Source: Pycnopodia helianthoides (lineage: Eukaryota > Echinodermata > Asteroidea > Forcipulatida > Asteriidae). From it: 64,000 nucleotides of DNA. Where the stretch lies: NCBI GenBank assembly GCA_032158295.1, contig JASTWB010000068.1, positions 1-64,000 of the forward strand, given 5' to 3'. The notes beneath the pieces were generated by a model, which was not told the DNA's origin, ran no database searches, and saw nothing but the letters and a program-made list of their open reading frames with translations. Below are positions 33,351 through 44,925 of the stretch, piece after piece. Each line of letters opens with the position of its first letter. Positions within the stretch are counted from its first letter, which is position 1. The translations under genes and the position numbers were made by a program.

Positions 33351-35201
33351 GTGTTTCTGCTCATTCTTGTTATGACATTGATCTGTGGGTCACGTGGGAT
33401 GTCATACTTCAAGAGGCACCCAGTTGACACCCTCGCCTTGACGGGACAAATTGTTACATTGAGTTGCACTATCCAGAATGTACAATGCGCTGAAAGTTAT
33501 TATGATCTCCACTGGGTGCGCAGGATGACGAGGTCAACGACCTCAATCGAATACTTGTCAAGAGGCACTGTTGTGCAGTTTAACATTGCTGACAGTGAGA
33601 GGTACACGGTTTCACAACGTGGCTGTAAGTGGACTTTACACATAAACAACGGGAAACCGAATGACGGGAGATATTATTTTTGCTATATCTACATTGAGTA
33701 TCTTAAAGAAGTTGAAACCTCTGATGTAGCGAGACTGACTGTAACTGATCCGATAGATACTACTGTCATACCGTCTCAGACTAACAACGTGGGTAAAAAT
33801 GCAACGTTTCGTTGCCAAACGCGACCAATCATTGAGTACGAACTGACATATACTTGGTATATTAAATCAAAGACCATTAATCACGGTGAATCTTGGCAAA
33901 AATTAAAGGCAGAAGATAATTTCATTGCATTTCGTGAAAACAGTAAAGCGATGACAATGCAGGGATTGACAATGAGAAAAAACGGCACTGCAGTGAAATG
34001 TATGGTGTTCAAAAGATCCATGTCGTTTACTGGGGAGACTAATAGTGGCTTGTTAATTGTTCACCAGGATGAGGTTACCATGGAAACCATAAGAGATGAA
34101 ATGACGACGTCTCAAACGAAAATGGTCACCTCTGTATTACCTTCCACGAGTGGTTCGTTAAGCCAGCAAACTACCCCATCTGCACCCCAGACCTCATCCC
34201 CTCTACCGACCAAGAAGCAAGATCCCAATCCTGACAGTAACAACCCTTCTTCAGGATCTACGGACTCTACAGTCATCTTAGTAGGAGGATTTGTAGGAGC
34301 TGGCTTCTTAGTTCTCCTCGTTGTAATCCTCCTGTACTTTCTTGTCTTCAGAGGACGATCTCAAACCAAGACTATTGATAGACGTAAATCTCACACACCT
34401 CAAGATGATGGAGGAGAAAGTGATGCAGACGGGATATCAGAAACCCAACTGCATGGAGTCACTCCGAGGTGTGATCAAGAAAATGACCACACTAGCTCTG
34501 CAGGCGAGAGGTCAGTTGAGTCCCCGAGGGAAACAGTTACTGTAGTAGCGACATTGGACTTACACCAGCAGGCAGAGACAAATCATGATCAGGAAAATGT
34601 GGACAAACCTCTGTCCACTGAAACTGATGGATCAGTCAAGGATGGGAAGAAACGTAATGATAAACAGAATCATACCGAGTCCATGTATGCTGTGGCGGAT
34701 AAAAGCCGCGCCAAAAGTAAGACATTTGGCGCCATTTCCACTGAGGGAGCATCTGGATCGGAGCTGAATCGTGGAACAGACAACACTCAGAACTTGAGTA
34801 CTTGTTCCAAACATGAAACTCCGTCTGAGCATCAGAAATCAACAGTCGCTCTGAAGAATTCGCCGGTACCAGGACGCGTTGTTGACCGTCAAACGTCCGG
34901 TCAGAAACCCCCTCGCGTCATTCCGTACCATCTCTCCAAACGCCGAGCAGGCACCGCGACCGAAGCCCAGGCCGGGCTCGAGCAGACGGCAGACTGTGGT
35001 GAGGATGGTCTCGTCAAGGATGACCCGAGACAGAGGAATGTGGAAGGTCTGATCTACGCTGACTTGGATCTATCGCGAGGATCGGCAAGAATCATCAACC
35101 TGGAGGAGGAGACGCCTTATGCTGACATTGGAAACAAGAAGACAATGGGTAAGCTGAGGGAGGGGAGTACAGACCACGCCCCTCTGGCAGTCCAAGACTA
35201 G
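33351..35201 (+). CDS. Two-Ig-domain ITIM/ITSM-type transmembrane receptor, copy B
   Basis: 616 codons without introns. Leader FLLILVMTLICGS; Ig1 with C39, W55, C111; Ig2 with C155, W169, C217; a Ser/Thr/Pro stalk (250-305); one membrane helix (about 308-333) followed by FRGRSQ; and a 283-residue hydrophilic tail. The tail has SMYAVA (Y446), KPPRVIPYHLSK (Y526), LIYADL (Y569) and TPYADI (Y590). LxYxxL and TxYxxI fit ITIM and ITSM consensus, which in vertebrates recruit SH2-domain phosphatases or adaptors. The predicted role is a surface recognition receptor with inhibitory signalling; ligand unknown. The expected ATG, present in copy C, is GTG here. The next in-frame ATG is codon 8 and would shorten the leader. 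The tail runs 22 residues longer than A and C because their stop TAG is AAG here. Confidence 0.8.
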   Translation: MFLLILVMTLICGSRGMSYFKRHPVDTLALTGQIVTLSCTIQNVQCAESYYDLHWVRRMTRSTTSIEYLSRGTVVQFNIADSERYTVSQRGCKWTLHINNGKPNDGRYYFCYIYIEYLKEVETSDVARLTVTDPIDTTVIPSQTNNVGKNATFRCQTRPIIEYELTYTWYIKSKTINHGESWQKLKAEDNFIAFRENSKAMTMQGLTMRKNGTAVKCMVFKRSMSFTGETNSGLLIVHQDEVTMETIRDEMTTSQTKMVTSVLPSTSGSLSQQTTPSAPQTSSPLPTKKQDPNPDSNNPSSGSTDSTVILVGGFVGAGFLVLLVVILLYFLVFRGRSQTKTIDRRKSHTPQDDGGESDADGISETQLHGVTPRCDQENDHTSSAGERSVESPRETVTVVATLDLHQQAETNHDQENVDKPLSTETDGSVKDGKKRNDKQNHTESMYAVADKSRAKSKTFGAISTEGASGSELNRGTDNTQNLSTCSKHETPSEHQKSTVALKNSPVPGRVVDRQTSGQKPPRVIPYHLSKRRAGTATEAQAGLEQTADCGEDGLVKDDPRQRNVEGLIYADLDLSRGSARIINLEEETPYADIGNKKTMGKLREGSTDHAPLAVQD

Positions 35202-35799
35202 GTGGACTCAGTTAAAAGTTGAATTATACACCATAATTCATGAACAAGCTTTAATGCACAATATCTGGTCAGATTAAATTGACTTGAATTTAAACATTTT
35301 TTTTCTTGAATGTCCACTAGCAAATGAGAAGTAGCCATTGATTATCCTAAAGCGAAAGTTTCAGGAAGTCTGCGAATAACTAAATTGATAAAAGAAAGAG
35401 CAAACAGCAATAGACAAAGTAGAATCGGACGACATTAATGGTAGGATCAATTTTTCTAAATATTTTACATTAGAGGGTTATAATATATACAGGATTGGTA
35501 AAGATGCAGGAATCATCACTGTTTATTGGTATTCTGAAAGCTTACTGATTGTGAAGTATATTCGCAAACAATTTTTGTCGGGAAAGATTTCCCTAGTAAA
35601 TGAAGTTAAAGAAAAATGCATCTGAAACCAAAATTATGGACAATGTGTTTACGTGCTGAAGAAAGCGCATGGTTTTTTAATAATGTTTCCTGACTCACAC
35701 AACGGATTATGCCCACATTTTCACAGGCTTGGTATTTCTTGTATTTGGTTGATCACAAAAAACATAAACACTGTCTGCGACTGTTTTATAAGCTCTATC
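35202..35799. other. 3' flank of receptor B
   Basis: AT-rich; unlike the 3' flanks of A and C. No AATAAA was noted close to the stop. The LINE relic starts near its end. Confidence 0.4.
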
Positions 35800-38700
35800 A
35801 ACTCTGAATAACACAGATTTTCTGAAACTCAACAAAACAAAGAAATGTTGTTAAATTGTAGGCGCAAGAAGGCAAATAATCCTTTGACAGATCCAGACTG
35901 CATTGCGGTGGTTAATATTGATACTGTGTAAAGATACAAATACCTTGGTACAACCATATTTAGTAAGCTAGATTGAAGTGAATATTGTCAATCCCTTATT
36001 AAAAAGGGCAAACAGAGGTTGTATTTCCTGCGTAAATTACGCTTTTTTTGAGTTGATAGGGTATTAATGACTCTTTTTTTACTCCTCGGTAATACAGAAT
36101 GTTATTGTTCATGATTGTGTTGTCTGGTATAATGGAGCTAGGAAAACAAGGTTAAACTAAAAAAGGGTAATTAAAACAAGCTTCTAAGATTCTGGGAGTA
36201 GATATAAAATTGGAATCTGCCAGAAGAAGGCACTAGCCAAAGCTTAGGGTGCACTGGGAAATGATGATCAAGCCCTTAATAGATACTACAGTAAGCTTGG
36301 CAGTGATAGAAGATGGCTCAGGGTGTACTAGGCAATGACGATCAAGCCCTTAATAGATACTACAGTAAGCTTGGCAGTGGTAGAAGATGGCTCAGGGTGT
36401 ACTAGGCAATGATGATCAAGCCCTTAATAGATACTACAGTAAGCTTGGCAGTGATAGAAGATGGCTCAGGGTGTACTAGGCAATGATGATCGAGCCCTTA
36501 ATAGATACTACAGTAAGCTTGGCAGTGATAGAAGATGGCTCAGGGTGTACTAGGCAATGATGATCAAGCCCTTAATAGATACTACAGTAAGCTTGGCAGT
36601 GATAGAAGATGGCTCAGGGTGTACTAGGCAATGATGATCAAGCCATTAATAGATACTACAGTAAGCTTGGCAGTGATAGAAGATGGCTCAGGGTGTACTA
36701 GGCAGTGATGATCAAGCCCTTAATAGATACTACAGTAAGCTTGGCAATGGTAGAAGATGGCTCAGGGTGTACTAGGCAATGATGATCAAGCCCTTAATAG
36801 ATATTACAGTAAGCTTGGCAGTGATAGAAGATGGCTCAGGGTGTACTAGGCAATGATGATCGAGCCCTTAATAGATACTACAGTAAGCTTGGCAGTGATA
36901 GAAGATGGCTCAGGGTGTACTAGGCAATGATGATCAAGCCATTAATAGATACTACAGTAAGCTTGGCAGTGATAGAAGATGGCTCAGGGTGTACTAGGCA
37001 ATGATGATCAAGCCCTTAATAGATACTACTGTAAGCTTGGCAGTGATAGAAGATGGCTCAGGGTGTACTAGGCAATGATGATCGAGCCCTTAATAGATAC
37101 TACAGTAAGCTTGGCAGTGATAGAAGATGGCTCAGGGTGTACTAGGCAATGATGATCAAGCCCTTAATAGATACTACAGTAAGCTTGGCAGTGATAGAAG
37201 ATGGCTCAGGGTGTACTAGGCAGTGATGATCAAGCCCTTAATAGATACTACAGTAAGCTTGGCAATGGTAGAAGATGGCCCAGGGTGAACTAGGCAATGA
37301 TGATCAAGCCCTTAATAGATACTACAGTAAGCTTGGCAGTGGTAGAAGATGGCTCAGGGTGTACTAGGCAATGACGATCAAGCCCTTAATAGATACTACA
37401 GTAAGCTTGGCAGTGATAGAAGATGGCTCAGGGTGTACTAGGCAATGATGATCAAGCCCTTAATAGATACTACAGTAAGCTTGGCAGTGGTAGAAGATGG
37501 CTCAGGGTGTACTAGGCAATGATGATCAAGCCCTTAATAGATACTACAGTAAGCTTGGCAGTGATAGAAGATGGCTCAGGGTGTACTAGGCAATGACGAT
37601 CAAGCCCTTAATAGATACTACAGTAAGCTTGGCAGTGATAGAAGATGGCTCAGGGTGTACTAGGCAATGATGATCAAGCCCTTAATAGATACTACAGTAA
37701 GCTTGTCAGTGATAGAAGATGGCTCGGGGTGTACTAGGCAGTGATGATCAAGCCCTTAATAGATACTACAGTAAGCTTGGCAATGGTAGAAGATGGCCCA
37801 GGGTGAACTAGGCAATGATGATCAAGCCCTTAATAGATACTACAGTAAGCTTGGCAGTGATAGAAGATGGCTCAGGGTGTACTTGGCAATGACGATCAAG
37901 CCCTTAATAGATACTACAGTAAGCTTGGCAGTGATAGAAGATGGCTCAGGGTGTACTAGGCAATGATGATCAAGCCCTTAATAGATACTACAGTAAGCTT
38001 GGCAGTGATAGAAGATGGCTCAGGGTGTACTAGGCAATGATGATCAAGCCCTTAATAGATACTACAGTAAGCTTGGCAGTGATAGAAGATGGCTCAGGGT
38101 GTACTAGGCAATGATGATCGAGCCCTTAATAGATACTACAGTAAGCTTGGCAGTGATAGAAGATGGCTCAGGGTGTACTAGGCAATGATGATCAAGCCAT
38201 TAATAGATACTACAGTAAGCTTGGCAGTGATAGAAGATGGCTCAGGGTGTACTAGGCAATGATGATCAAGCCCTTAATAGATACTACTGTAAGCTTGGCA
38301 GTGATAGAAGATGGCTCAGGGTGTACTAGGCAATGATGATCAAGCCCTTAATAGATACTACAGTAAGCTTGGCAGTGATAGAAGATGGCTCAGGGTGTAC
38401 TAGGCAATGATGATCAAGCCCTTAATAGATACTACAGTAAGCTTGGCAGTGATAGAAGATGGCTCAGGGTGTACTAGGCAATGATGATCAAGCCCTTAAT
38501 AGATTCTACAGTAAGCTTGGCAGTGGTAGAAGATGGCTCAGGGTGTACTAGGCAATGATGATCAAGCCCTTAATAGATACTACAGTAAGCTTGGCAGTGA
38601 TAGAAGATGGCTCAGGGTGTTCCAGAAAATGACGATGAAGCCCTTAATAGATACTTCAATAAACTTGGCAGTGATAGAAAATGGCAGTCAATAAGGACAA

Positions 38701-38990
38701 GAACAAACATATACTTAAATTCGTTTGTCCCCTATTCTGTTCGTCTTGTTAATGATCATCGTACACAATAATGTATGTATCTTTTTCATTCTTGTTATCG
38801 CCTATCATCATCTTCTCCAGATTGTGTGTTATTGGTAGTTGTTTTTAATCAACCTTTTCTTTGATTGCACTTCAATTGCCTTTTGTTTGTATATTATTGT
38901 ATAATCTTATATCAATCTTTGATCTTGTCGCATGTAAAGAAACATTTTTCCTCTTTTGTATTAATCAAAAAATAAATAAATAACGTTTAG
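35800..38990 (+). mobile_element. 3' end of a degenerate LINE retrotransposon, expanded internally
   Basis: Before the satellite, translated pieces match the C-terminal end of L2/CR1/Rex1-type reverse transcriptase ORFs: DFLKLN.KTK, RYKYLGTTI..KLD, SLIKKGKQRLYFLRKLR, then VVWYNGARKTRL and ASKILGVDI, ALGNDDQALNRYYSKLGS. These are broken by stops and shifts. Directly after the satellite the same frame resumes with IRTRTNIYLNSFVPYSVRLV, the usual LINE C-terminus. The element ends in an AAATAAATAAATAA-type tail near 38985. It is a 5'-truncated, dead copy. Confidence 0.8.
36250..38660 (+). repeat. 74-bp satellite array, about 32 units
   Basis: Unit: GATGATCAAGCCCTTAATAG, ATACTACAGTAAGCTTGGCA, GTGATAGAAGATGGCTCAGG, GTGTACTAGGCAAT. 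Each unit is a copy of the LINE segment encoding DDQALNRYYSKLGSDRRW. Since 74 is not a multiple of three, the array is not coding. Marker variants (CGAGCCC, AAGCCATT, ACTACTGT, CCCAGGGTGAAC) recur in blocks. Confidence 0.95.
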
Positions 38991-40057
38991 GATTAGTATA
39001 TGCGTCCATTCCATACATTGTTTGTTATAAGTAAAGTTGGTATAATCTTCATATAATAATCGAACTGAAAAGAATTGAAGACTGCATTTTATTTCCTTTC
39101 AAGTCATATCAAATTGTGTATATCGTTGTTGTTGTTGTTGTAATTGTTATTGTAGTTGTTTGGGTTGTTTGTTTGCTTGTTTGTTTTTAAATTGGGGAAA
39201 CAAATCAAGAACAATTTGATAAAAGACTAATATTCGGGTTGCATTGATAAATGTAGAGGTAGTTACTTGCAGTATTTGGTTTTAATTGTCTCTTGATCTG
39301 TCTTTCTTTATTATGTAAAATTTTAATTATTTAAACAATTTCAACAATATATTCATAAGTTTTGTCCATGTTTGTTGATGTCAGAGTTTTGTTTTAACGA
39401 GTCGTTTTACACATGATCCACGAGGTCTCAAATAATGTGTTTAACATTAAACTAATATTCCATAGATAGTCAAGGAATTAAAGACAATTATAATTCATTT
39501 TAGAAATATGTAGATTAATACTGGAGATTGTTTCGTTGATTACTGCTTCAGTTCTATACACATAATATTGCATGCAGATCAAAGAAGCAAATACTAATAA
39601 TAACGAAACCTTAATTATTAAACCCAATGACGTACTCGGATACATTGAAGAATTATTGCGATTTAAGTACAAAAATATATATCTTTATTGCCTTAGTCTG
39701 CTGTCAATCCATAATGTCAGTTGGTTTATTCATTAGTCAGGCTACCAAGCTATCATTTTACTTTGAGACGCATTTGATGTTTTTTTTTTTTTTTATCATC
39801 TCATTTTACAGGTAGGATATATAGATTCAGATATAAATAAATAAAAATAAATACAAAAAGGGAAAAGAAATAGAAATGGCAGTCCTGAAGATTTGCCTTA
39901 AAAGCTAAAAGCTTGTCTGGATGCGTTTCAACTGAATGTAAAGTAGAAATAAGACATACAGGATGTCAGATACAGATCAGGGAAGTACTAATAATCAAAC
40001 AATAATAAATGTCAAATGACGTACTCAGACTATTGTACTATAATGCCTTTGACATGG
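38991..40057. other. Intergenic sequence
   Basis: AT-rich with a GTT microsatellite near 39125 and a T run near 39780. No gene recognised. Confidence 0.4.
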
Positions 40058-41096
40058 GCTGATTTCATTCACAATGTTGGTCTGATTTAATTCACAAAGT
40101 TGGTTTGATTTCATTCACAATGTTGGTCTGATTTCATTCACAATGTTGGTCTGATTTCATTCACAATGTTGGTCTGATTTCATTCACAATGTTGGTCTGA
40201 TTTTATTCACAAAGTTGGTCTGATTTCAGTCACAATGTCGGTCTGATTTCATTCACAATGTTGGTTTGATTTCATTCACATTGGACTGATTTCAATCACA
40301 ATGTTGGTTTGATGTCATTCACAATGTTGGTCTGATTTCATTCACAATGTTGGTCTGATTTCATTCACAATGTTGGTCTGATGTCATTCACAATGTTGGT
40401 CTGATTTCATTTATAATGTTGGTCTGATGTCATTCACAATGTTGGTCTGATTTCAATCACAATGTTGGTCTGATGTCATTCACAATGTTGGTCTGATTTC
40501 ATTTATAATGTTGGTCTGATGTCATTCACAATGTTGGTCTGAAGTCATTCACAATGTTGGTCTGATTTCATTTATAATGTTGGTCTGATGTCGTTCACAA
40601 TGTTGGTCTGATTTCATTCACAATGTTGGTTTAATTTCATTCACAATGTTGCTCTGATTTCATTCACAATGTTGGTCTGATTTCATTCACAATGTTGGTC
40701 TGATGTCATTCACAATGTTGGTCTGATTTCATTTATAATGTTGGTCTGAAGTCATTCACAATGTTGGTCTGATTTCATTCACAATGTTGGTCTGATGTCA
40801 TTCACAATGTTGGTCTGATTTCATTTATAATGTTGGTCTGATGTCATTCACAATGTTGGTCTGATTTCATTCACAATGTTGGTCTGATTTCATTCACAAT
40901 GTTGGTCTGATTTCATTCACAATGTTGCTCTGATTTCATTCACAATGTTGGTTTGATTTCATTCACATTGTTGGACTGATTTTATTCACAATGTTGGTTT
41001 AATTTCATTCACAATGTTGCTCTGATTTCATTAACAATGTTGGTCTGATTTCATTCACAATGTTGGTTTGATTTCATTCACAATGTTGGTCTGATG
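40058..41096 (+). repeat. Tandem array, 23-bp unit
   Basis: About 45 units of TCTGATTTCATTCACAATGTTGG. Variants GATGTCATTCACA and CATTTATAATG alternate in blocks between 40370 and 40870. Confidence 0.95.
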
Positions 41097-41976
41097 TCCA
41101 AACAAATAATATTGTTCACAAATTGTGATTTCGAAACTTTCAAACCGACACAAATACCCTATTTGATTATTGGAGTCACTGAAAACAATTGCCTTAAAAC
41201 TTCCAAGGGTCCATCAGGAAGAGGAGGACAAAATAATAAAATCTAATCAATAAATTTGGTTTTGACTCTCAAAATTTGGTTGCGCCAAACAACATCTTTT
41301 CCCGATTGTCTTCCAAATTCAGTGTTCGGTTTCTGTTCTCAAAATGCAATGTACCTGCGTTGACTTAAATAAAACGTACAAGAATTTAAATATATACATT
41401 AAAGTGACAAGGAAGGAAGTTAACTGAAGAAAGAATATAAAACAAACATTCAATCACCCAACGAACGACAGACTAATTTCTATTTAGGAAATAAAAACAC
41501 ATTAAAGGTAATAGGTCATGTGATTGTAAATACTCACCAAATAACGAATTCATGACCATAACAACTTACTTGATTAGAAGCACTGTAGCTCTTGCTAGTT
41601 TAAACTGTTTTGAGAAAGGATTCCTTTCGAAGTAATATGTTTGGAGAATTTTTTCACCCTAAAACATTTGAACCTGAGAATTGTTTCTCAGATTTGTGAT
41701 GGTTGGTGTCCATTCGCGAATGCTTTGGCCAGATGTGCGGTTGGTACCCGCTGTCATTATTGTGAAAGCACCGTGACAGTTTGTTTGCTGTTTTCTAGGC
41801 AATTATACACTGTATTCAGTATTCAACTTTCACACGTGAATTTTGTTGTATATTTTTCTCTTTTTTTGCCAATAAATCAGCATTACTTTCACAAAAACAA
41901 TCTATGACCCTGCCTTTAAAAAAAATTGTTTTCGCCAAGTGTGTATTAGTTGAAGTCATTTCCTGGATTGAGGTTT
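41097..41976. other. Upstream region of receptor C
   Basis: No gene recognised. Part of the sequence (GACAAGGAAGGAAGT and on) is loosely shared with the upstream of receptor B near 33090. Confidence 0.4.
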
Positions 41977-41985
41977 TATATAAAG
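41977..41985 (+). promoter_or_regulatory. TATA-like box of receptor C
   Basis: TATATAAAG about 145 bases before the ATG at 42124. The sequence downstream to the ATG is conserved with receptor B. Function inferred. Confidence 0.45.
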
Positions 41986-42123
41986 GTCATAGTGTCATCA
42001 ACATTTTATAATTTGACTTGAGTTCTCGATTGACTCGTCTTAGGGTCTCTGGTTTTCATATCAATGTGAAGACTGCAGTTTGCTGTTATTTCATCGCTCA
42101 TTCTACACGTATCAACAGCTACA

Positions 42124-43707
42124 ATGTTTCTGCTCATTCTTGTTATGGCATTGATCTGTGGGTTGGGTGAGGCCACACTTTTCCAGACTCACCCAGTTGA
42201 CCCCTCGCCATACCGGGAGGAAGTGCGTCTTTCAGTTGTACACCAGTAAGTGAATTCTGTGGAAGACAACATACTTTGTACTGGCAGCGTGGTCCATCAA
42301 TGACACCGATATTTAATAAAAACCATATTTAGCGGCACCGAGACTTCTAGACCATTTACCGGTAAGGAGAGGTATACCGTGTCATCTAGTGACTGTACAT
42401 GGACTTTACACATACGGAACATACAAGCATTAGATGAAAGATACAACAGTTGCTATATCAACAATGGATATTCAAAATTAGCACAATTGACTATTGTTGA
42501 TCCGATAGATACTACTGTCTCACCTTCGAGGATTGATAGATATGAGGGTGAACATGCCTACTTCAGTTGCCTCACTCAGCCACTCGACCAGTACGATCTG
42601 GAATACACTTGGTATGTGAAAACACAGGGAAGCTATGAATGGAAAGAATTGTTGGCGAATAATACTATGATTGAATTTCATAATAACAAGACCATTCTGA
42701 CAATGCTTAGGTTGGGAATAGAGATGAATGGTTCCATGATCCAATGTTCAGTGCACAATGGATCATTGTCATGGCCAGGGACAAGACGCAATGGCTCGTT
42801 ATTTGTGCATCCAGCTGGTGAGGGAGCTACAGAAGCCACTGCAGAAATAGTCTCAACAAACCTCAACCCAATCAGCACCATCGTAACTCATTTTGATGGA
42901 AGAGTGTCATATTCTGAAGACTCTATCATCATCTTAGCAGGATGGCCTGTAGCTGGTATTTTACTCATTCTCCTCATTGTAATCCTACTGTACTTTCTTG
43001 TCTTCAGAGGACGATCTCAATCCAAGACTATTGATAGACGTAAATCTCACACACCTCAAGATGATGGAGGAGAAAGTGATGCAGACGGGATATCAGAAAC
43101 CCAACTGCACGGAGTCACATCGAGGTGTGATCAAGAAAATGACCACACTAGCTCTGCAGGCGAGAGGTCAGTTAAGTCCCCGATGGAAACAGTTACTGTA
43201 TGTAGTAGTGACATCGGGCAGGCAGAGTCAATGTATGCTATGGTGGATAAAAGTCGCGCCAAAAGTAAGACATTGGGCGCCATTTCCACTGAGAAGGCGT
43301 CTTGGAAATTCTCCGGAGGCGGGGAGGACGGATCGAAGCTGAATCGTGGAACAGACAGAGCTCAGACCTTGAGTGGTTATTCCAAACATGAGCATCAGAA
43401 ATCAACCGTCGCTGTGAAGGATTCGTCGGTACCAGGACGCATCGATGACCGTCAACCGTCCGGTCAGAAACCCCCTCGCGTCATTCCGTACCATCTCTCC
43501 AAACAAGTAGAAACGAGCACCACGACCAAAGCCCAAGCAGCACCAGAGCAGACAGAAGACAGCATTGAGGATGCCACCGTCGTTGGTGAAGGTCTTCATT
43601 ACGCTAACTTGGATCTATCTGGAGGAGCAGCAAGAAGCATCAACCCGGAGGAAGAGACGGAGGCAGAGATGGAGCAAGAGACAACTTATGCTGACATTGA
43701 AAACTAG
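42124..43707 (+). pseudogene. Two-Ig-domain receptor, copy C (Ig1 frameshifted)
   Basis: ATG 42124 starts a good leader (MFLLILVMALICGL) and then HPVD. A one-base deletion near 42203 brings a stop at 42247. A second shift between 42303 and 42335 is needed to reach the long open frame covering the end of Ig1 (CTWTLHI ... NSCYINN), Ig2 (YFSC ... YTWY ... IQCSV), a membrane helix and the tail to TAG 43707. The tail has SMYAMV, LHYANL and TTYADI. Its ectodomain differs strongly from A and B, while the tail is almost identical to A. Either a pseudogene or a gene with assembly indels. Translation from an internal start would give a leaderless protein with 1.5 Ig domains, which is unlikely to work. 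Confidence 0.75.
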
Positions 43708-44521
43708 AAGACTAAGGGTAAGCTGAAGGAGGGGAATACAAACCACGCCCCTTTAGGGAATGATATTTTATAACTAGAGTCCTCATTTACAAACTTAGGG
43801 GTAATAGTTTAAACACCATGCTTTCTACAATTCTTTTTCTACCATAATCACTAGTTTTCATTTTGAAAATGAAAATACGGCATTTCAATAAAATAAAACG
43901 GTGTTCTCAACTATATACTTTTTTTTCCCACAAAGACATTTGACATTGATGACAATCTATTTGACCAGAATAGATGGATTTTGTTTTTTAACTAAGATTA
44001 CATTGCGCTTTTCGCTCGTGAAGTTTTTTCATAAAGTTGTTTCCCCAAATTTGTAATGATATAAAGATAATCCTGTTGATCCGATTTTCGGTATTGAATT
44101 CCCTTTTTCAATGATATCTTTACTGTACTTAGTACTTCGAATTTTTGATATGAAAACCCAGTCTGATATTAAGGGTGCACTCTGCTGGCTCAATTATTGT
44201 TATCAACATATATATGTATTTTTTAGTACATGGAATTAACAAAGAGTAAAATTAATCAGGAAATGTAAAGAAATATTTATACATCGGGTATTTATTCAGA
44301 ACTTTACTTAATGGCGTAGACAGGATAAAATACGGAACAAGGAAGTATAAGTTTATATTATTGAATTTTAATTGACAATCACATCCAGGGAAAGAAAATC
44401 AAATGTCATTATTTTGTTGTAGATTGTTGTTGTAGCAAATGTATTGGTGATTTTCCAGTCTATATACGACTCTCGACATGTAGAGAAAAAAGAATTGATT
44501 AAGCATAATGAGATTTTACCT
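43708..44521. other. 3' flank of receptor C
   Basis: AT-rich, duplicate of 1903-2711, with AATAAA at 43887. Confidence 0.6.
43887..43892 (+). promoter_or_regulatory. Candidate poly(A) signal AATAAA of receptor C
   Basis: Conserved with position 2072 in cassette 1, about 180 bases after the stop codon. Confidence 0.45.
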
Positions 44522-44714
44522 GGGCCCAATTTCATAGAGCTGCTTAAGCTGAAAATATTGCTTTCCAGTTTTCTGCTAAGCAGAATTGAGCAGGACACCA
44601 GTCACAAATTGTACATGTGATATGGCAGTTTGACTGTTCACCTTACTCTGGTAAACATGATTTTGTTATGCTTAGCTACTTATTGTGCTTAAGCAGCTCT
44701 ATGAAATTGGGCCC
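44522..44714. mobile_element. MITE with GGGCCCAATTTCATAG TIRs, copy 2
   Basis: GGGCCCAATTTCATAGAGCTGC and its inverse at the right end. Orthologous position to 2712-2906. Confidence 0.82.
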
Positions 44715-44839
44715 TGACCAATCGGCAATTCATTTATTCATATTACTGTGTTATGACTGTTTTGTAATATTATTGTTGTTCACGAATATAACACTATCGT
44801 ATGACACGTGCAAGGCCTTTTCCCCAAACTGGCTTGTTC

Positions 44840-44925
44840 TCCTGTTCCGGCTTGGGCTTGGGCTTGGGCTCCGGCTTGGGCTCCGGCTCCGGCTCCGGCT
44901 CGGGCTCCGGCTCCGGCTTGGTCAT
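44840..44925 (+). repeat. GC-rich minisatellite, cassette 2 copy
   Basis: GGCTTGGGCTTGGGCTCCGG-type units, different in number and order from 3035-3126. Confidence 0.8.

Noticed and set aside
35201..35201. Treating LxYxxL and TxYxxI in the receptor tail as an ITAM
   Set aside because: The spacing between the tyrosine motifs (17-25 residues between cores) exceeds the 6-12 of an ITAM.
36250..38660. 74-bp array considered as a tRNA or snRNA tandem cluster
   Set aside because: No cloverleaf or promoter boxes; every unit corresponds to LINE coding sequence.
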